From the NCBI GenBank assembly GCA_023954375.1, contig JAMLIC010000003.1:248001-312000 (forward strand): a stretch of DNA of 64,000 nt, written 5' to 3'. Positions 1 through 8,893 of this stretch are shown here, piece after piece. Below the pieces are notes generated by a model that worked only from the letters and a program-made list of their open reading frames with translations, had not been told where the DNA came from and did not search any database. Made by a program: the position numbers and the translations under genes. Source of the DNA: Planctomycetota bacterium (GTDB lineage: Bacteria; Planctomycetota; J058). Numbering within the stretch: the first letter of the stretch is position 1; each line of letters begins with the position of its first letter.

Positions 1-2
1 CG

Positions 3-194
3 CCGCTCGAGCCGCCCCCCACGCCACGCGCCGCGCCGCCGCCGCCGCGGCCTGGCGGCCCGCTCGGCCTCTCGGGGCAGGGCGCCGCGCCGATGATGGT
101 CTCCGGCGCGGCCGTTCACTTCGAGTGCCCCTACTGCGACGAGGCGATCCCGCCCACGGCGACGCGCTGCCCCCGCTGCGCGCGGGAGCTGTGA
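3..194 (+). CDS. C-terminal end of a zinc-ribbon protein (partial)
   Basis: Only the 3' end lies in the window; the reading frame is open from the edge to the TGA. The visible part is a Pro/Ala/Gly-rich linker followed by a C-terminal zinc ribbon with two knuckles, CPYC and CPRC, fifteen residues apart from first to last cysteine pair. Short ribbons of this type usually sit at the end of membrane or signalling proteins. Nothing more can be said about function. The next gene is convergent. Confidence 0.6.
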   Translation, partial: PLEPPPTPRAAPPPPRPGGPLGLSGQGAAPMMVSGAAVHFECPYCDEAIPPTATRCPRCAREL

Positions 195-209
195 CGGCGA
201 CGGCCGCTC

Positions 210-854
210 TCAGACACCCACGCCGATGGGGCAGGCGACCCCCGTCCCCCCGATCCCGCAGTAGCCGTTCGGGTTCTTCGCCAGGTACTGCTGGTGGTAC
301 TCCTCGGCGAAGTAGAACGGGCCGGCGGCCGCGACCTCGGTCGTGATCTCGCCCAGCCCGGCCGCCGTCAGCCGCTCCTGGTAGCGCTCGCGCGTCGCCT
401 CGGCCGCCTCGCGCTGCGCCTCGTCGTGCGTGTAGATCGCCGAGCGGTACTGCGTGCCGACGTCGTTGCCCTGGCGGAAGCCCTGGGTCGGGTCGTGGTT
501 CTCCCAGAAGACCTTCAGGAGCGCCTCGTAGCCGACCTTCGCCGGGTCGAACACGACCTGCACGACCTCGGTGTGGCCGGTGCGCCCCGAGCAGACCTCC
601 TCGTAGGTCGGGTTGGGCGTAAGCCCGCCCGCGTAGCCGGCGGCGGTCGAGAGCACGCCGGGCACCTGCCAGAACTTCCGCTCGACGCCCCAGAAGCAGC
701 CCATGCCGAACGTCGCCAGGCGCGCGCCCGGCGGGAACGGGCCGCGCATGGGCGTCCCGAGGACGAAGTGAACGTCGGGGACGGGCATGGGGTCGGTCCG
801 CCCGGGCAGGGCCTGGGTCGGCGTGGGCAGGGTGCACTTGTTGCCGAAGATCAT
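210..854 (-). CDS. msrA: Peptide methionine-S-sulfoxide reductase MsrA
   Basis: Reduces methionine S-sulfoxide in proteins and free methionine, repairing oxidative damage in the cytoplasm. The 214-residue protein carries the family signature GCFWG at about residues 52-56, with catalytic Cys53, then the conserved Y-A-G-G, H-T-E-V-V and D-P-T stretches. Two cysteines in the last twenty residues (CGIGG and CPIG) are candidates for resolving cysteines recycled by thioredoxin. The length fits a single-domain MsrA; no MsrB domain is fused. The first 20-25 residues are poorly conserved-looking, so an internal start is possible. It is divergent from the amine oxidase gene. Confidence 0.95.
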   Translation of the reverse strand: MIFGNKCTLPTPTQALPGRTDPMPVPDVHFVLGTPMRGPFPPGARLATFGMGCFWGVERKFWQVPGVLSTAAGYAGGLTPNPTYEEVCSGRTGHTEVVQVVFDPAKVGYEALLKVFWENHDPTQGFRQGNDVGTQYRSAIYTHDEAQREAAEATRERYQERLTAAGLGEITTEVAAAGPFYFAEEYHQQYLAKNPNGYCGIGGTGVACPIGVGV

Positions 855-925
855 GCGGCGCTCCTGTCGACCATCGTATCGCAGCGCCGGGCACGCGCGT
901 TGCCGACGATGCGGCCGGAGGAGAT

Positions 926-2263
926 ATGACGCGCGGCGTGATCGTGATCGGCGGCGGCCTGGCCGGGCTGGCGGCCGCCCGGCGCCTGCGCGCGGCCGGC
1001 GAGGAGGTGGTCCTGGTCGAGGCGCGCGACCGGCTGGGCGGGCGCGTGCTGACCGCGTGGGACGAGGCCGTCCCCTGGCCGGCCGAGCTGGGCGCGGAGC
1101 TGATCGAGGAGCCCGACGGCCCCTTCGCGACCACCCTGCGCGAGGCCGGCGCGGCGACCTACGCCGCCGAGGGCGACGTGTGGCGCCTGCGCGACGGCGC
1201 GCTCGAGCGCGCGCCCGACCTGGGCGCGGTCGTCGCGGCCACGCTCGCGCGCGCGCGGCCCCCCGGCGGCCCCGACCCGGACGGCGACGAGGCGCTCGGG
1301 GCGGCGCTCGCGCGGCGCTGCGCCGGCCCGCGCTGGGCGGCCGCGCGGGCGCTCGTCGGGCACTACGTCGAGGGCTACCACGCGGCCGACGTCGAGCGCG
1401 TCAGCGCCCGCTGGGCGGCCGCGGTCGAGGAGGCGGAGGGCGGCGTCGACCCGGCGCAGGCGCGCGGCCTCGGCTTCCTCCACGCGGCCGGCGGCCTGTC
1501 GAGGGCCGTCGACCTGCTCGCGGCCGACCTCGTCGCGGGCGGCGTCGTGCACCTCGCCACGCCGGTCGTCGGCGTGCGCTGGCGGCCCGGGCGGGTCGAG
1601 GTCGAGGCGCGCGGGCGCGCGGGCGAGCCGCGGAGGTTCGAGGCGCGCGCGGCGATCGTCACCCTGCCGCTCGGCGTGCTGAAGGCCGGGGCGGTCGCCT
1701 TCGACCCGCCCCTGCGCGACAAGGCCCCGGCGCTCGCGCACCTCGAGACGGGCGACGTGGTCAAGCTCGTCCTGCGCTTCGACGCCTCGCCGCTCGAGGG
1801 CGCCCGCGCGCCCGGCGGCGCGCTCGACGGCGCCAAGCTCCTGTTCGCCCCGGACGAGCCCCTGCCGACCTGGTGGACGCCCGCCCCGGTGCGCGCGCCG
1901 GTGCTCGTGGCCTGGGCCGGCGGCCGCGCCGCCCGCGCGCTCGACGGGCGCGCGCTCGACGCGCAGGTCGCGGCGGCGCTGACGACGCTCGGGCGCCTGC
2001 TCGACCGGCCCGCCGACGACCTGCGCGCGCGCCTGCGCGCCGCCCGCGCGCACCCCTGGGCGCAGGACCCGTTCGCGCGCGGCGCCTACTCGTGGCTCGT
2101 CGCCGGCGGCGGCGGCGCCCCGCGCGACCTCGGCCGGCCGCTGGGCGACGCGCTGTTCTTCGCCGGCGAAGCCACCGCCGCGGACGGCGACAACGCCACC
2201 GTCGAGGGGGCGATGCGCTCGGGCGAACGCGCGGCGCGCGAGGTGCTTGCGGCGTCGCCGTGA
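926..2263 (+). CDS. FAD-dependent amine oxidase (flavin monoamine oxidase family)
   Basis: A 445-residue flavoprotein that should oxidise an amine to an imine with O2 as acceptor; the substrate cannot be told. The N-terminus has the dinucleotide-binding motif V-I-G-G-G-L-A-G-L at about residues 7-15, followed by the E-A-R-D-R-L-G-G-R motif typical of the monoamine oxidase/phytoene desaturase superfamily. The C-terminus has the second FAD-contacting segment F-F-A-G-E-A-T near residues 412-418. No signal peptide is visible, so it is probably cytoplasmic. A purine-rich GGAGGAG lies just upstream of the ATG. Its stop overlaps a possible GTG start of the next gene. Confidence 0.85.
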   Translation: MTRGVIVIGGGLAGLAAARRLRAAGEEVVLVEARDRLGGRVLTAWDEAVPWPAELGAELIEEPDGPFATTLREAGAATYAAEGDVWRLRDGALERAPDLGAVVAATLARARPPGGPDPDGDEALGAALARRCAGPRWAAARALVGHYVEGYHAADVERVSARWAAAVEEAEGGVDPAQARGLGFLHAAGGLSRAVDLLAADLVAGGVVHLATPVVGVRWRPGRVEVEARGRAGEPRRFEARAAIVTLPLGVLKAGAVAFDPPLRDKAPALAHLETGDVVKLVLRFDASPLEGARAPGGALDGAKLLFAPDEPLPTWWTPAPVRAPVLVAWAGGRAARALDGRALDAQVAAALTTLGRLLDRPADDLRARLRAARAHPWAQDPFARGAYSWLVAGGGGAPRDLGRPLGDALFFAGEATAADGDNATVEGAMRSGERAAREVLAASP

Positions 2264-2307
2264 CGAGCCCGCCGCGCCGCGGTCTGACCCCGGCGGAGGA
2301 GGGCGCC

Positions 2308-3147
2308 ATGGAGCACGCCTACAAGGTCGCGGCCAGGCTGGGCCGCGCGCTGATCGAGCGGGACCGCCCGGAGGACGCGCGGCACCTGACCGCGACGCAG
2401 GTCGTCGTCGTGCGCGGCGAGTACGACCGCGGCGAGGCGATCTTCGGCCTGTGCGACATCCGGCACACGACGGTCGACCCGCGCGACGTCGCCGGGGTCG
2501 GCCTCGACCCCGACCAGATCGTGTTCGTCAACTGCCCGGGCAACCTCGACGCGCGCGGCCTCGAGAAGGTGCGCTCGTTCGTCGAGCAGGGGGGCATGCT
2601 CGTGACGACCGACTGGGCCCTGCGCGGGGTGGTCGAGAAGGCCTTCCCCGGCGTGATCGAGTACAACGGCCGCGCCACGGCCGACGACGTGGTGCGCGTC
2701 GTGTTCGAGCGCGGCGTCGAGGACGGCTTCCTCGACGGCCTCCTCGACCCGAACGACGACCCGCTGTGGTGGCTCGAGGGCTCGAGCTACCCGATCCGGC
2801 TCCTCCAGCCCGAGCGCGTGAAGGTGCTCGTGTCGTCGCAGGAGATGGCCGCGAAGTACGGCGAGGCCCCGATCGTGACCACGTTCGAGGTCGGCCAGGG
2901 GCAGGTCTACCACCTGACGTCGCACTTCTACCTGCAGCGCACAGAGACCCGCACGCAGCGCCACGCCGCGGGCGCGGCCGACTACCTGGCGCAGAAGAAG
3001 GCGCGGGCGGACGGGTTCGCCGCCGCCGACCTGGCGGGCGCGAACCTGACGCAGGTGCAGTCGGCCTACACGTCGGCGCGCGCCATGCAGAACCTGTGCA
3101 TCGCGCAGAGCAAGCGGGTGACCTCGCGCAAGGGGCTCGGTCACTAG
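2308..3147 (+). CDS. Unknown protein, possible glutamine-amidotransferase-like fold
   Basis: I chose the ATG because GGAGGAGGG lies five bases upstream; an in-frame GTG at 2260, overlapping the previous stop, is the alternative. The 279-residue protein has alternating strands and helices and stretches such as V-F-V-N-C-P-G-N-L and G-G-M-L-V-T-T-D-W reminiscent of the class I glutamine amidotransferase/ThuA-like fold. I see no clear Cys-His-Glu triad. A Trp-rich patch (D-P-L-W-W-L-E-G) and a Gln/Arg-rich C-terminus follow. Function is unknown; its tight link to the amine oxidase suggests co-transcription. Confidence 0.75.
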   Translation: MEHAYKVAARLGRALIERDRPEDARHLTATQVVVVRGEYDRGEAIFGLCDIRHTTVDPRDVAGVGLDPDQIVFVNCPGNLDARGLEKVRSFVEQGGMLVTTDWALRGVVEKAFPGVIEYNGRATADDVVRVVFERGVEDGFLDGLLDPNDDPLWWLEGSSYPIRLLQPERVKVLVSSQEMAAKYGEAPIVTTFEVGQGQVYHLTSHFYLQRTETRTQRHAAGAADYLAQKKARADGFAAADLAGANLTQVQSAYTSARAMQNLCIAQSKRVTSRKGLGH

Positions 3148-3707
3148 CAGCAGCGGCCGAAGATCAGCAGGCTCCCGACCAGCGCGAACCACACGCCGGC
3201 GGCGAGGCCCGACCACGCCAGGGCCCAGCCGCCGGGGCGCGGCCTCACGGCCAGCCAGAGCCAGAGGAAGACCCCGCCGAACAGGCCGAGGAGGAAGGGC
3301 GGGAAGGCGCCGATCACGGGCGCCGTCGGCAGGGCGGCCCAGAGCGTCAGCGCGCAGGCGTGCAGGAACGCGGCCAGGACCGAGGCCGGGGGCTCGGCCG
3401 GCCGCGCCGGGGGGCGGCGGACGTCCGGCCCCCGGCAGCCGAGCGTCGGGCAGCGCCGCGCCTCGTGCCAGCAGGGGCGGTGCAGGACCGCGGCGCACCC
3501 GCGGCAGGAGAAGGGCTCCTCGCCGCCGCGCGCGAAAGGCCCGTGGCAGTAGGCGCAGCGCGCGTCGGGGCCGAGGGCGACGATCCGCCGGGCGCGGAGG
3601 CGGCGCGACGAGACGCACAGGCGAGGCCGCGCGCCGTCGTCCGGAGCCGCGGGCGCGGCGTCGGCGACGGGCGCCGGCTTGGCGGGCTCAGCGGTCGTCG
3701 TCAGCAC
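3144..3707 (-). CDS. RING-like zinc-finger membrane protein
   Basis: A 187-residue protein. Residues about 50-95 hold a cysteine/histidine-rich module (CAYC, SCRGC, LHRPCWHE, CPTLGC) that resembles a treble-clef or RING-like finger. The last 80 residues form two to three hydrophobic segments ending in GRCC. Proteins with this layout recur in planctomycete-type genomes but have no assigned role. The start overlaps the end of the upstream gene (3688-4173) by twenty bases, suggesting translational coupling. The stop codon interlocks with the convergent gene on the other strand (shared CTAG). Confidence 0.65.
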   Translation of the reverse strand: MLTTTAEPAKPAPVADAAPAAPDDGARPRLCVSSRRLRARRIVALGPDARCAYCHGPFARGGEEPFSCRGCAAVLHRPCWHEARRCPTLGCRGPDVRRPPARPAEPPASVLAAFLHACALTLWAALPTAPVIGAFPPFLLGLFGGVFLWLWLAVRPRPGGWALAWSGLAAGVWFALVGSLLIFGRCC

Positions 3708-4173
3708 GCGGGTCCTCGGCGGGCGCGGCGCCGCCCGGGATCTTCGAGGTGATGCCGTCGCTCCAGCCCGCCGCGTCGGCGCCGACCCAGCTCGGCCGGG
3801 GGCTGAACGCGTCGGGGTCCGCGACCCGGGAGCCAGCCGAGGCGTACTCGACCCCGCCGGCCTCGCGGAGCGCCCGGGCGATCTCCGCCTCGCGCTCGGC
3901 CCGCGCCTCCACCACCGAGCGCGCCGCGCCGGGTCGCCCGTGGGTCGGCGCGACGGTCATGAAGCCCACGAACCCGAAGAAGGCGCTCACGCCGTACAGG
4001 CCGAGCGACACGAGCACGCCGCCGACCTCGGAGCGCGGCGGCGGCGCCGCCGCCGGCGCGGGCGCGAAGCCCTCGAACGGCCGCGGGACGAGCGGGCCCT
4101 CGTCCCGCCCGTCCCGCGGCGCACAGGCGAGCGGCGGCGGCGTCCCCCCGACCTCTGGAGCCTGCTCGGTCAT
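3688..4173 (-). CDS. Small membrane protein of unknown function
   Basis: 161 residues beginning M-T-E-Q-A-P; the ATG is set by a strong AGGAGG four bases upstream. A Pro/Ala-rich cytoplasmic leader of about 65 residues is followed by one hydrophobic helix (G-V-L-V-S-L through F-M-T-V-A) and then a charged, probably external, C-terminal half. No family is recognised. It lies twenty bases downstream of signal peptidase I and overlaps the next gene, so the three form one minus-strand unit. Joint expression with a signal peptidase hints at a cell-envelope role, but that is inference only. Confidence 0.7.
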   Translation of the reverse strand: MTEQAPEVGGTPPPLACAPRDGRDEGPLVPRPFEGFAPAPAAAPPPRSEVGGVLVSLGLYGVSAFFGFVGFMTVAPTHGRPGAARSVVEARAEREAEIARALREAGGVEYASAGSRVADPDAFSPRPSWVGADAAGWSDGITSKIPGGAAPAEDPRADDDR

Positions 4174-4193
4174 CTCGCCTCCTGTCCTCACCG

Positions 4194-4808
4194 TCACAGC
4201 GCGCCCGCCCGCTCGAGCGGCCACACCCTCGCCAGCACGCGCCCGCGCACGCGCTCGAGCGGGAACGCGCCCTCGAAGCGGCTGTCCTGCGAGTCGCGCG
4301 TCTCGTCCCCCATGAGGTAGACGTGCCCCTCGGGGACCTGGAAGACCGACCCGCCGCGCAGGTTGCCGAACGGCAGGTAGCGCGCGACCCCGTCGGGCAG
4401 CGCCACCGGCGCGCCGTCGATCAGGAGACCGCCCTCGCGCGTCAAGCTCACGGCCTCGCCCGGAAGGCCGACCACGCGCTTCACCACGACCTCGTGATGG
4501 CGCGTCTCCGCGAGCACCACGGCGAAGCGGCCCGGGGCGGCCCCGGCGGTGAACCGCGTCTCGGCGAGGATCCGGTCGGCGTCGCCGTCCTCGGGCCCGC
4601 GAAGGAGCGGCGCCATGGAGCCGCTCGTCACGCGCGCCACCTCGAAGAAGCCGTGGTAGACGAGGAACAGCGCGCCCGTGCAGGCGAGCGCGTGGACCCC
4701 GTGCCGCCAGGCGCGCCGGACGAAGCTCGCCACGGGCCCTCCCGAGGGAAGGACGCGCCCGACGACGGGCGTGTTGCATCGACCCGGGTGGTCACGGCGC
4801 TCGAGCAC
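4194..4808 (-). CDS. lepB: Signal peptidase I
   Basis: Cleaves signal peptides from exported proteins at the outer face of the cytoplasmic membrane. One N-terminal transmembrane helix (residues about 38-55) precedes the catalytic serine in S-G-S-M-A-P. The general-base lysine is in V-V-K-R-V-V-G-L-P-G-E, and the conserved box G-D-E-T-R-D-S-Q-D-S-R near residue 168 stands for the usual GDNRxxSxDSR. The 204-residue length fits a short bacterial form. The GTG start has AGGAG four bases upstream; a second GTG at 4733 would remove 25 non-conserved residues and is also possible. Confidence 0.85.
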   Translation of the reverse strand: MLERRDHPGRCNTPVVGRVLPSGGPVASFVRRAWRHGVHALACTGALFLVYHGFFEVARVTSGSMAPLLRGPEDGDADRILAETRFTAGAAPGRFAVVLAETRHHEVVVKRVVGLPGEAVSLTREGGLLIDGAPVALPDGVARYLPFGNLRGGSVFQVPEGHVYLMGDETRDSQDSRFEGAFPLERVRGRVLARVWPLERAGAL

Positions 4809-4940
4809 CCCGCTCCTACCCGCGGGCCCCCGGCGTGGTTCGGTCCGCGCGTAAGCTCCGCGACCGTGGGCCGATTCGGTCCCCCCCGCGCCAGGGCGCT
4901 AGAATTCGTCCTCGCCCCGCCTCGCGCGGAGGAGGTGCCC

Positions 4941-5372
4941 ATGCCCCCCCTGCCCCGCTTCGTCGCCCGGTCGGCCCCCGGCTCGATCCGCGGCTACTCG
5001 GCCGCCGTGGCGCGCCTCGCCAACGGCGCCGAGGTCCGGGACTGCGTCTCGGCGCTCACCTACAACCACCTGGACCCGGCGGGGCGGCCCTGCAACATCC
5101 GCTCGCGGACGACGGTCCGCCTCGACCGCCAGCCGAACGCCGGCTCGGGCGACAACGTGGCGTCCAACTTCCAGCTCCAGGTCAACGCCGCCGCCGGCGT
5201 CGTCGGCGCCGGGACGACGATCGGGCAGGTGCTCGTGCCCCTGACGACGTTCCTGGTCGCCCACCACCACCCCGAACAGAACCTGCGGCGGCAGCTCGAG
5301 AGCGTCGTCCGCGGCGCCCTGAACCGGAGCGCGACCAGCAACGGGGTCTGGTTCATCGTCCACGTCGAGTAG
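4941..5372 (+). CDS. Unknown 143-residue protein
   Basis: The ATG follows GGAGGAGG by five bases, which makes the start firm. No signal peptide or membrane segment is visible. The sequence is moderately hydrophilic, with a segment rich in Asn and Ser, a Val/Ala-rich stretch (residues about 80-105), and a C-terminus ending W-F-I-V-H-V-E that looks like a closing beta strand. I do not recognise a family. It is divergent from signal peptidase I and followed by a short GC hairpin, so it may be monocistronic. Confidence 0.65.
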   Translation: MPPLPRFVARSAPGSIRGYSAAVARLANGAEVRDCVSALTYNHLDPAGRPCNIRSRTTVRLDRQPNAGSGDNVASNFQLQVNAAAGVVGAGTTIGQVLVPLTTFLVAHHHPEQNLRRQLESVVRGALNRSATSNGVWFIVHVE

Positions 5373-5410
5373 CCCGGCCACGCGTCCCCGCGAGGGGGAA
5401 GCGAAATGTG

Positions 5411-5425
5411 CCCGGCGTTGCCGGG
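5411..5425. terminator. Short GC hairpin downstream of the 143-residue gene
   Basis: CCCGGC-GTT-GCCGGG is a perfect six-base stem with a three-base loop, about 40 bases after the stop. No U tract follows, so it could be a weak or Rho-assisted terminator or only an mRNA-stabilising hairpin. Confidence 0.3.
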
Positions 5426-5482
5426 ACAGAGGTTGTGACTGGCTCGGCGCTTGCCCTGGGGACCTCCACGGAGGAGGGACCC

Positions 5483-7381
5483 ATGCCCCTTACGACCGCC
5501 CGCACGACCTGGCTCGCGACCGCGTTGACGCTCCTCCTGGCCGGCGCGAGCGCCGCCCAGGAGATCACGGGCACCTACGACATCGACCCGGGCCCCGGCT
5601 GGGGCCGCGTCCGCGCCGAGGGCGCCGACCTGGTGCTCGAGGCGGTGGTCGACGGCCGGGCGCGGCCGATCGCGCGGGCGAGCGCCGCGCCGCAGGGCGG
5701 GCGCTGGCTGTTCCGCGCCGGCGCGGCGACGACGCGCGGCGTGGTCGGGGCCGTCGGCGACCTGCTCGGCGGCGGCGGCGGCGGGAGCGGCGGCGCCGCC
5801 GCGACCGAGGTGGAGGTCTCGCGCCTGGGCGCCGACTGCCTGCGCGTCGTCGTGCGCGAGGGCGGCCGCGTCGTCCTCCGCGAGCGCTGGTCGCCGCGCG
5901 AGGGCGCCTTCGCCGTGACCGCGGTGCCGCCGGAGCGCGCCGCCTTCTGCCCGTATCGCACGGAGGGCCCGAACACGGTCACCGTCCCCTGGCAGGTGGA
6001 GCCGGCGGACGCGCGCGCCGAGGTCGAGGTGCGGGTGGTCGACCGGACCGGCGCCGAGGTCGTGCGCCGCGCCCTGGGGCAGGTCGACGCCGCGGGCGCC
6101 TTCACCTGGGACGGGCGGCAGCGCGACGGGCGCTGCGTCGACGCGCGCCGCTCGCCCTTCCGCGTGACGTTCACCGCGCGGCGCGCGGGCGAGGCGGCCG
6201 AGAGCGCGCCGGTCGAGGTGGTCGCGGTCCCGCGCCTCGACGCCGCCTGGGTCGTCTCGCGCGTCGACGGCGGCGCCGCGACGAGCGCGAACAAGGTCGT
6301 CGCGCACGACGCGAAGGTGGAGCTGATCGCGGTCGTGCGCGCCGTGGTCGCCGGCGCGCGGCCGGAGGAGCCGGGCCGCACCGAGCGGGTCGTCTACGTG
6401 GGCGTGGAGGGCGTGAGCGCGGTCACGCTGCCGCAGGTGGGCCGCGTCGCGGTCGAGCGCTGGGACGAAGCGCTGTGGCCGGCGCTCGCGCCGCGCTGGC
6501 AGGAGGTGCGCGCGCTCGGGCTGCACCGGGCTGCCTACCGCGTGACGCAGAACCTCCGCCGCGCCACGACCAACGGCCAGTTCACGAACGTCGTCAGCAA
6601 CGGCCCCGACGAGGGCAAGTGGATCGGCCGCGACACGATGGAGTACGAGCACGTCGATCGCCCGGCCGCCCCGACCCTCGAGCACCAGGCCGCCCCGGGG
6701 ACGCTGCGCTACCGGTTCGACGCCGACCTGGCCGACCCCGCCCTCGCCCTGGGCGACCGCGCGCCCGGCACGCCCGGCCGCGCCGACCCGCGGCCGACGA
6801 CCGCCACCGAGGTGCGCAGCGGGCTCCTCGACGGCTTCTCCCCCGACCTCGGCGGCGCCGGGACGACGATCCACCGCATCTCCCGGCGCGGGGCCAGCGC
6901 GCACCCGCTCCTCAGCCACCTCGAGGCCTACCGCGGCGTCCCCTGGCTCTACGGGAGCCTCGGCCAGCAGGTGCAGGAGTTCGTCGGCTACGACTGCGCC
7001 GACCTCGTCTTCGCCGCGGCCCGCCGCGCCGGGCTGACGACGCGCAACCAGTTCACGAACGCGGACATCATGTGCAAGACCTACACGAAGCCCGTGGTCG
7101 CGACCGTCCGCTTCGAGGAGGGCCGGGCGTACGACCTCAAGACCGGCTCGCCCGCGGACCTGTCGGCCGCCCGCCCCGGCGACGTCGTGTTCTTCGACTG
7201 GGACGGCGACGGCAAGTGGGACCACACGACCGTGCTCTGGGACCTGCCGTCGGGCGCGGTCGACCTGACCTCGCGCCTGGCGTGGGCCGGCCACGGCCCG
7301 CTGGCGACCGACGGCTTCAAGCTCGGCGCGCTCGGCCTCCTCGCCCGCGAGGGGACGCGCATGATCGTCCGCAGGTTCTAG
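5483..7381 (+). CDS. Secreted protein with C-terminal NlpC/P60-like cysteine hydrolase domain
   Basis: 632 residues. A signal peptide (about residues 1-25, ending A-S-A-A-Q) indicates export. The middle consists of beta-rich, immunoglobulin-like stretches, including a FlgD-like segment (F-T-W-D-G-R-Q). The last 200 residues carry a papain-like core: Y-D-C-A-D-L-V with the putative nucleophile cysteine, then D-V-V-F-F-D-W-D-G-D-G and K-W-D-H-T-T-V-L with the putative histidine, as in NlpC/P60 and related peptidoglycan endopeptidases. The acidic D-W-D-G-D-G-K-W-D loop may bind calcium. The likely role is cell-wall or protein hydrolysis outside the membrane. GGAGGAGGG precedes the ATG. The stop interlocks with the convergent carboxypeptidase gene. 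Confidence 0.75.
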   Translation: MPLTTARTTWLATALTLLLAGASAAQEITGTYDIDPGPGWGRVRAEGADLVLEAVVDGRARPIARASAAPQGGRWLFRAGAATTRGVVGAVGDLLGGGGGGSGGAAATEVEVSRLGADCLRVVVREGGRVVLRERWSPREGAFAVTAVPPERAAFCPYRTEGPNTVTVPWQVEPADARAEVEVRVVDRTGAEVVRRALGQVDAAGAFTWDGRQRDGRCVDARRSPFRVTFTARRAGEAAESAPVEVVAVPRLDAAWVVSRVDGGAATSANKVVAHDAKVELIAVVRAVVAGARPEEPGRTERVVYVGVEGVSAVTLPQVGRVAVERWDEALWPALAPRWQEVRALGLHRAAYRVTQNLRRATTNGQFTNVVSNGPDEGKWIGRDTMEYEHVDRPAAPTLEHQAAPGTLRYRFDADLADPALALGDRAPGTPGRADPRPTTATEVRSGLLDGFSPDLGGAGTTIHRISRRGASAHPLLSHLEAYRGVPWLYGSLGQQVQEFVGYDCADLVFAAARRAGLTTRNQFTNADIMCKTYTKPVVATVRFEEGRAYDLKTGSPADLSAARPGDVVFFDWDGDGKWDHTTVLWDLPSGAVDLTSRLAWAGHGPLATDGFKLGALGLLAREGTRMIVRRF

Positions 7382-8862
7382 CGCTTGAGCGCCTGCGCGT
7401 AGAAGCGCGCCGCGTCGGCCTTGAGCGCCACGAGGTCGGCGCGGCGCAGGTACATCATGTGCCCCGACGGGTAGTAGGTCTGGAGCACGCGCGCGCGGCG
7501 CGCGGGGTCGAGCCCGAGGTGCGAGACGGTGTAGTCGGCCGCGAAGTAGGGCGTCGCCAGATCGGTGTAGCCCGAGGCCACCCACGTGTGGAGGCCGGGG
7601 TTCTTGGTCATCGCCCCGGCCAGGCGGTCGCTCACGTTCACGTAGCGGTTCTGCGCCGGGAAGGTCCAGGGGTGGACGCGCCCGGTGAGGACCTCGTAGG
7701 GCAGCTCGATCTCGTAGCCCAGCTCGCGCCGCACGTAGTCGTTGAACGTCGCCGTGTAGGGGCCGAGGATCGCCGAGTAGCTGGGGTCGTAGCCGGGCGT
7801 CTGGCCGATGTCGGTGGCGTCGCGGCCGAGGTAGCGGCCGTCGAAGCGCCCGACGGTGCGGCCGTCGCCGCGCAGGAGCTCCTTCTGGAAGGTGCCGCCG
7901 GTGACGCGCAGGCGCGCGCGCCGGAGGAACTCGACCGAGAGGCCGGTGTAGCGCGCGAGGCCGCGCGCGACGCGCTCGAGGTCGCCCGGCGGCAGGTCGG
8001 CGCCGCGGGCGAGCGCCTGCAGGTACTCGGTCCGCGCCCAGGCCTCGGCCTCGTCGAGCACGGCGCGCAGGGGCTTGCCCTGGAGCGCCGGCTCGAGGCG
8101 GCGGTGGTGCCAGGCGACCGCCGTGTACGAGGGGAGGAACAGCCAGAAGGGCTGGTCGTTGCCGGGGTCGAAGCGGATCGTCGAGAAGTCGAGCACCGCC
8201 GAGACGAGGACCACGCCGTTGAGGAACATGCCGTGCGAGTCCTGGAGGTGCGCGGCGAGCGCCGCCGCGCGCGTCGTGCCGTAGCTCTCGCCGACGAGGA
8301 ACTTGGGGCTGGCCCAGCGGCGGTGCTGCGTCACGTAGGCGCGGATGAACTCGCTCATCCAGGCCACGTCCTCCTCGAGGCCGTGGAACTGCTTCGCCTG
8401 CTCGCCCTCGACCGGGCGGCTGTAGCCGGTGCTCACGGGGTCGATGAACACGAGGTCGGTCAGGTCGAGCCACGCGCCCTCGTTGTCGACCAGGCGGTAG
8501 GGCGGCGGGACCTCCTCGCCCTCCTCGCCGAGCGCGACGCGCCGCGGGCCGAGCGCGCCCATGTGCAGCCACACGGCCGACGAGCCCGGGCCGCCGTTGA
8601 AGGCGAACGTGATCGGCCGCGCCGCCGGGTCGTCCAGCCCCTCGCGCGCGTAGGCCACGTAGAACACGCGCGCCCTGGGCTTGCCCTCGTAGTCGCGCAG
8701 GGTCATGCGCCCCGCGGTCGCCACGTAGGCCACCTCCGCGCCGCCGAGCGCGATCCGGTGCGCGCTCGTGACCGGCGGCTCGTCGACCGGCGGCTTCTTG
8801 TCGTCGGCCCGGGCCGGGAGCAGGAGGAGCGGGAAGAGGAGCAGGAGCGACGACGCGCGCAT
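7378..8862 (-). CDS. Exported serine carboxypeptidase (S10, cathepsin A-like) homologue
   Basis: 494 residues with a clear signal peptide (M-R-A-S-S-L followed by a leucine run and cleavage near P-A-R-A). The alpha/beta-hydrolase core shows the oxyanion region F-A-F-N-G-G-P-G-S-S, the nucleophile elbow V-G-E-S-Y-G-T-T, the aspartate region Y-T-D-L-A-T-P-Y and the histidine motif S-G-H-M-M-Y. These are the hallmarks of family S10, so removal of C-terminal residues from peptides in the periplasm is expected. Family members in this branch are often larger and uncharacterised. OsmC lies 31 bases upstream on the same strand. Confidence 0.88.
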   Translation of the reverse strand: MRASSLLLLFPLLLLPARADDKKPPVDEPPVTSAHRIALGGAEVAYVATAGRMTLRDYEGKPRARVFYVAYAREGLDDPAARPITFAFNGGPGSSAVWLHMGALGPRRVALGEEGEEVPPPYRLVDNEGAWLDLTDLVFIDPVSTGYSRPVEGEQAKQFHGLEEDVAWMSEFIRAYVTQHRRWASPKFLVGESYGTTRAAALAAHLQDSHGMFLNGVVLVSAVLDFSTIRFDPGNDQPFWLFLPSYTAVAWHHRRLEPALQGKPLRAVLDEAEAWARTEYLQALARGADLPPGDLERVARGLARYTGLSVEFLRRARLRVTGGTFQKELLRGDGRTVGRFDGRYLGRDATDIGQTPGYDPSYSAILGPYTATFNDYVRRELGYEIELPYEVLTGRVHPWTFPAQNRYVNVSDRLAGAMTKNPGLHTWVASGYTDLATPYFAADYTVSHLGLDPARRARVLQTYYPSGHMMYLRRADLVALKADAARFYAQALKR

Positions 8863-8893
8863 GGCGGACCCCCGGGAGGGGGCCCAGGATACG

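Noticed and set aside
787..2260. N-terminal extension of the 279-residue protein over the amine oxidase gene
   Set aside because: The extension overlaps a well-supported gene in another frame; the ATG at 2308 has a strong ribosome-binding site.
5060..8572. Very long minus-strand open frame (1,170 codons) opposite the secreted protein gene
   Set aside because: It is antisense to two well-supported genes, is rich in Arg/Pro/Ala and has no recognisable domain: a GC-bias shadow.
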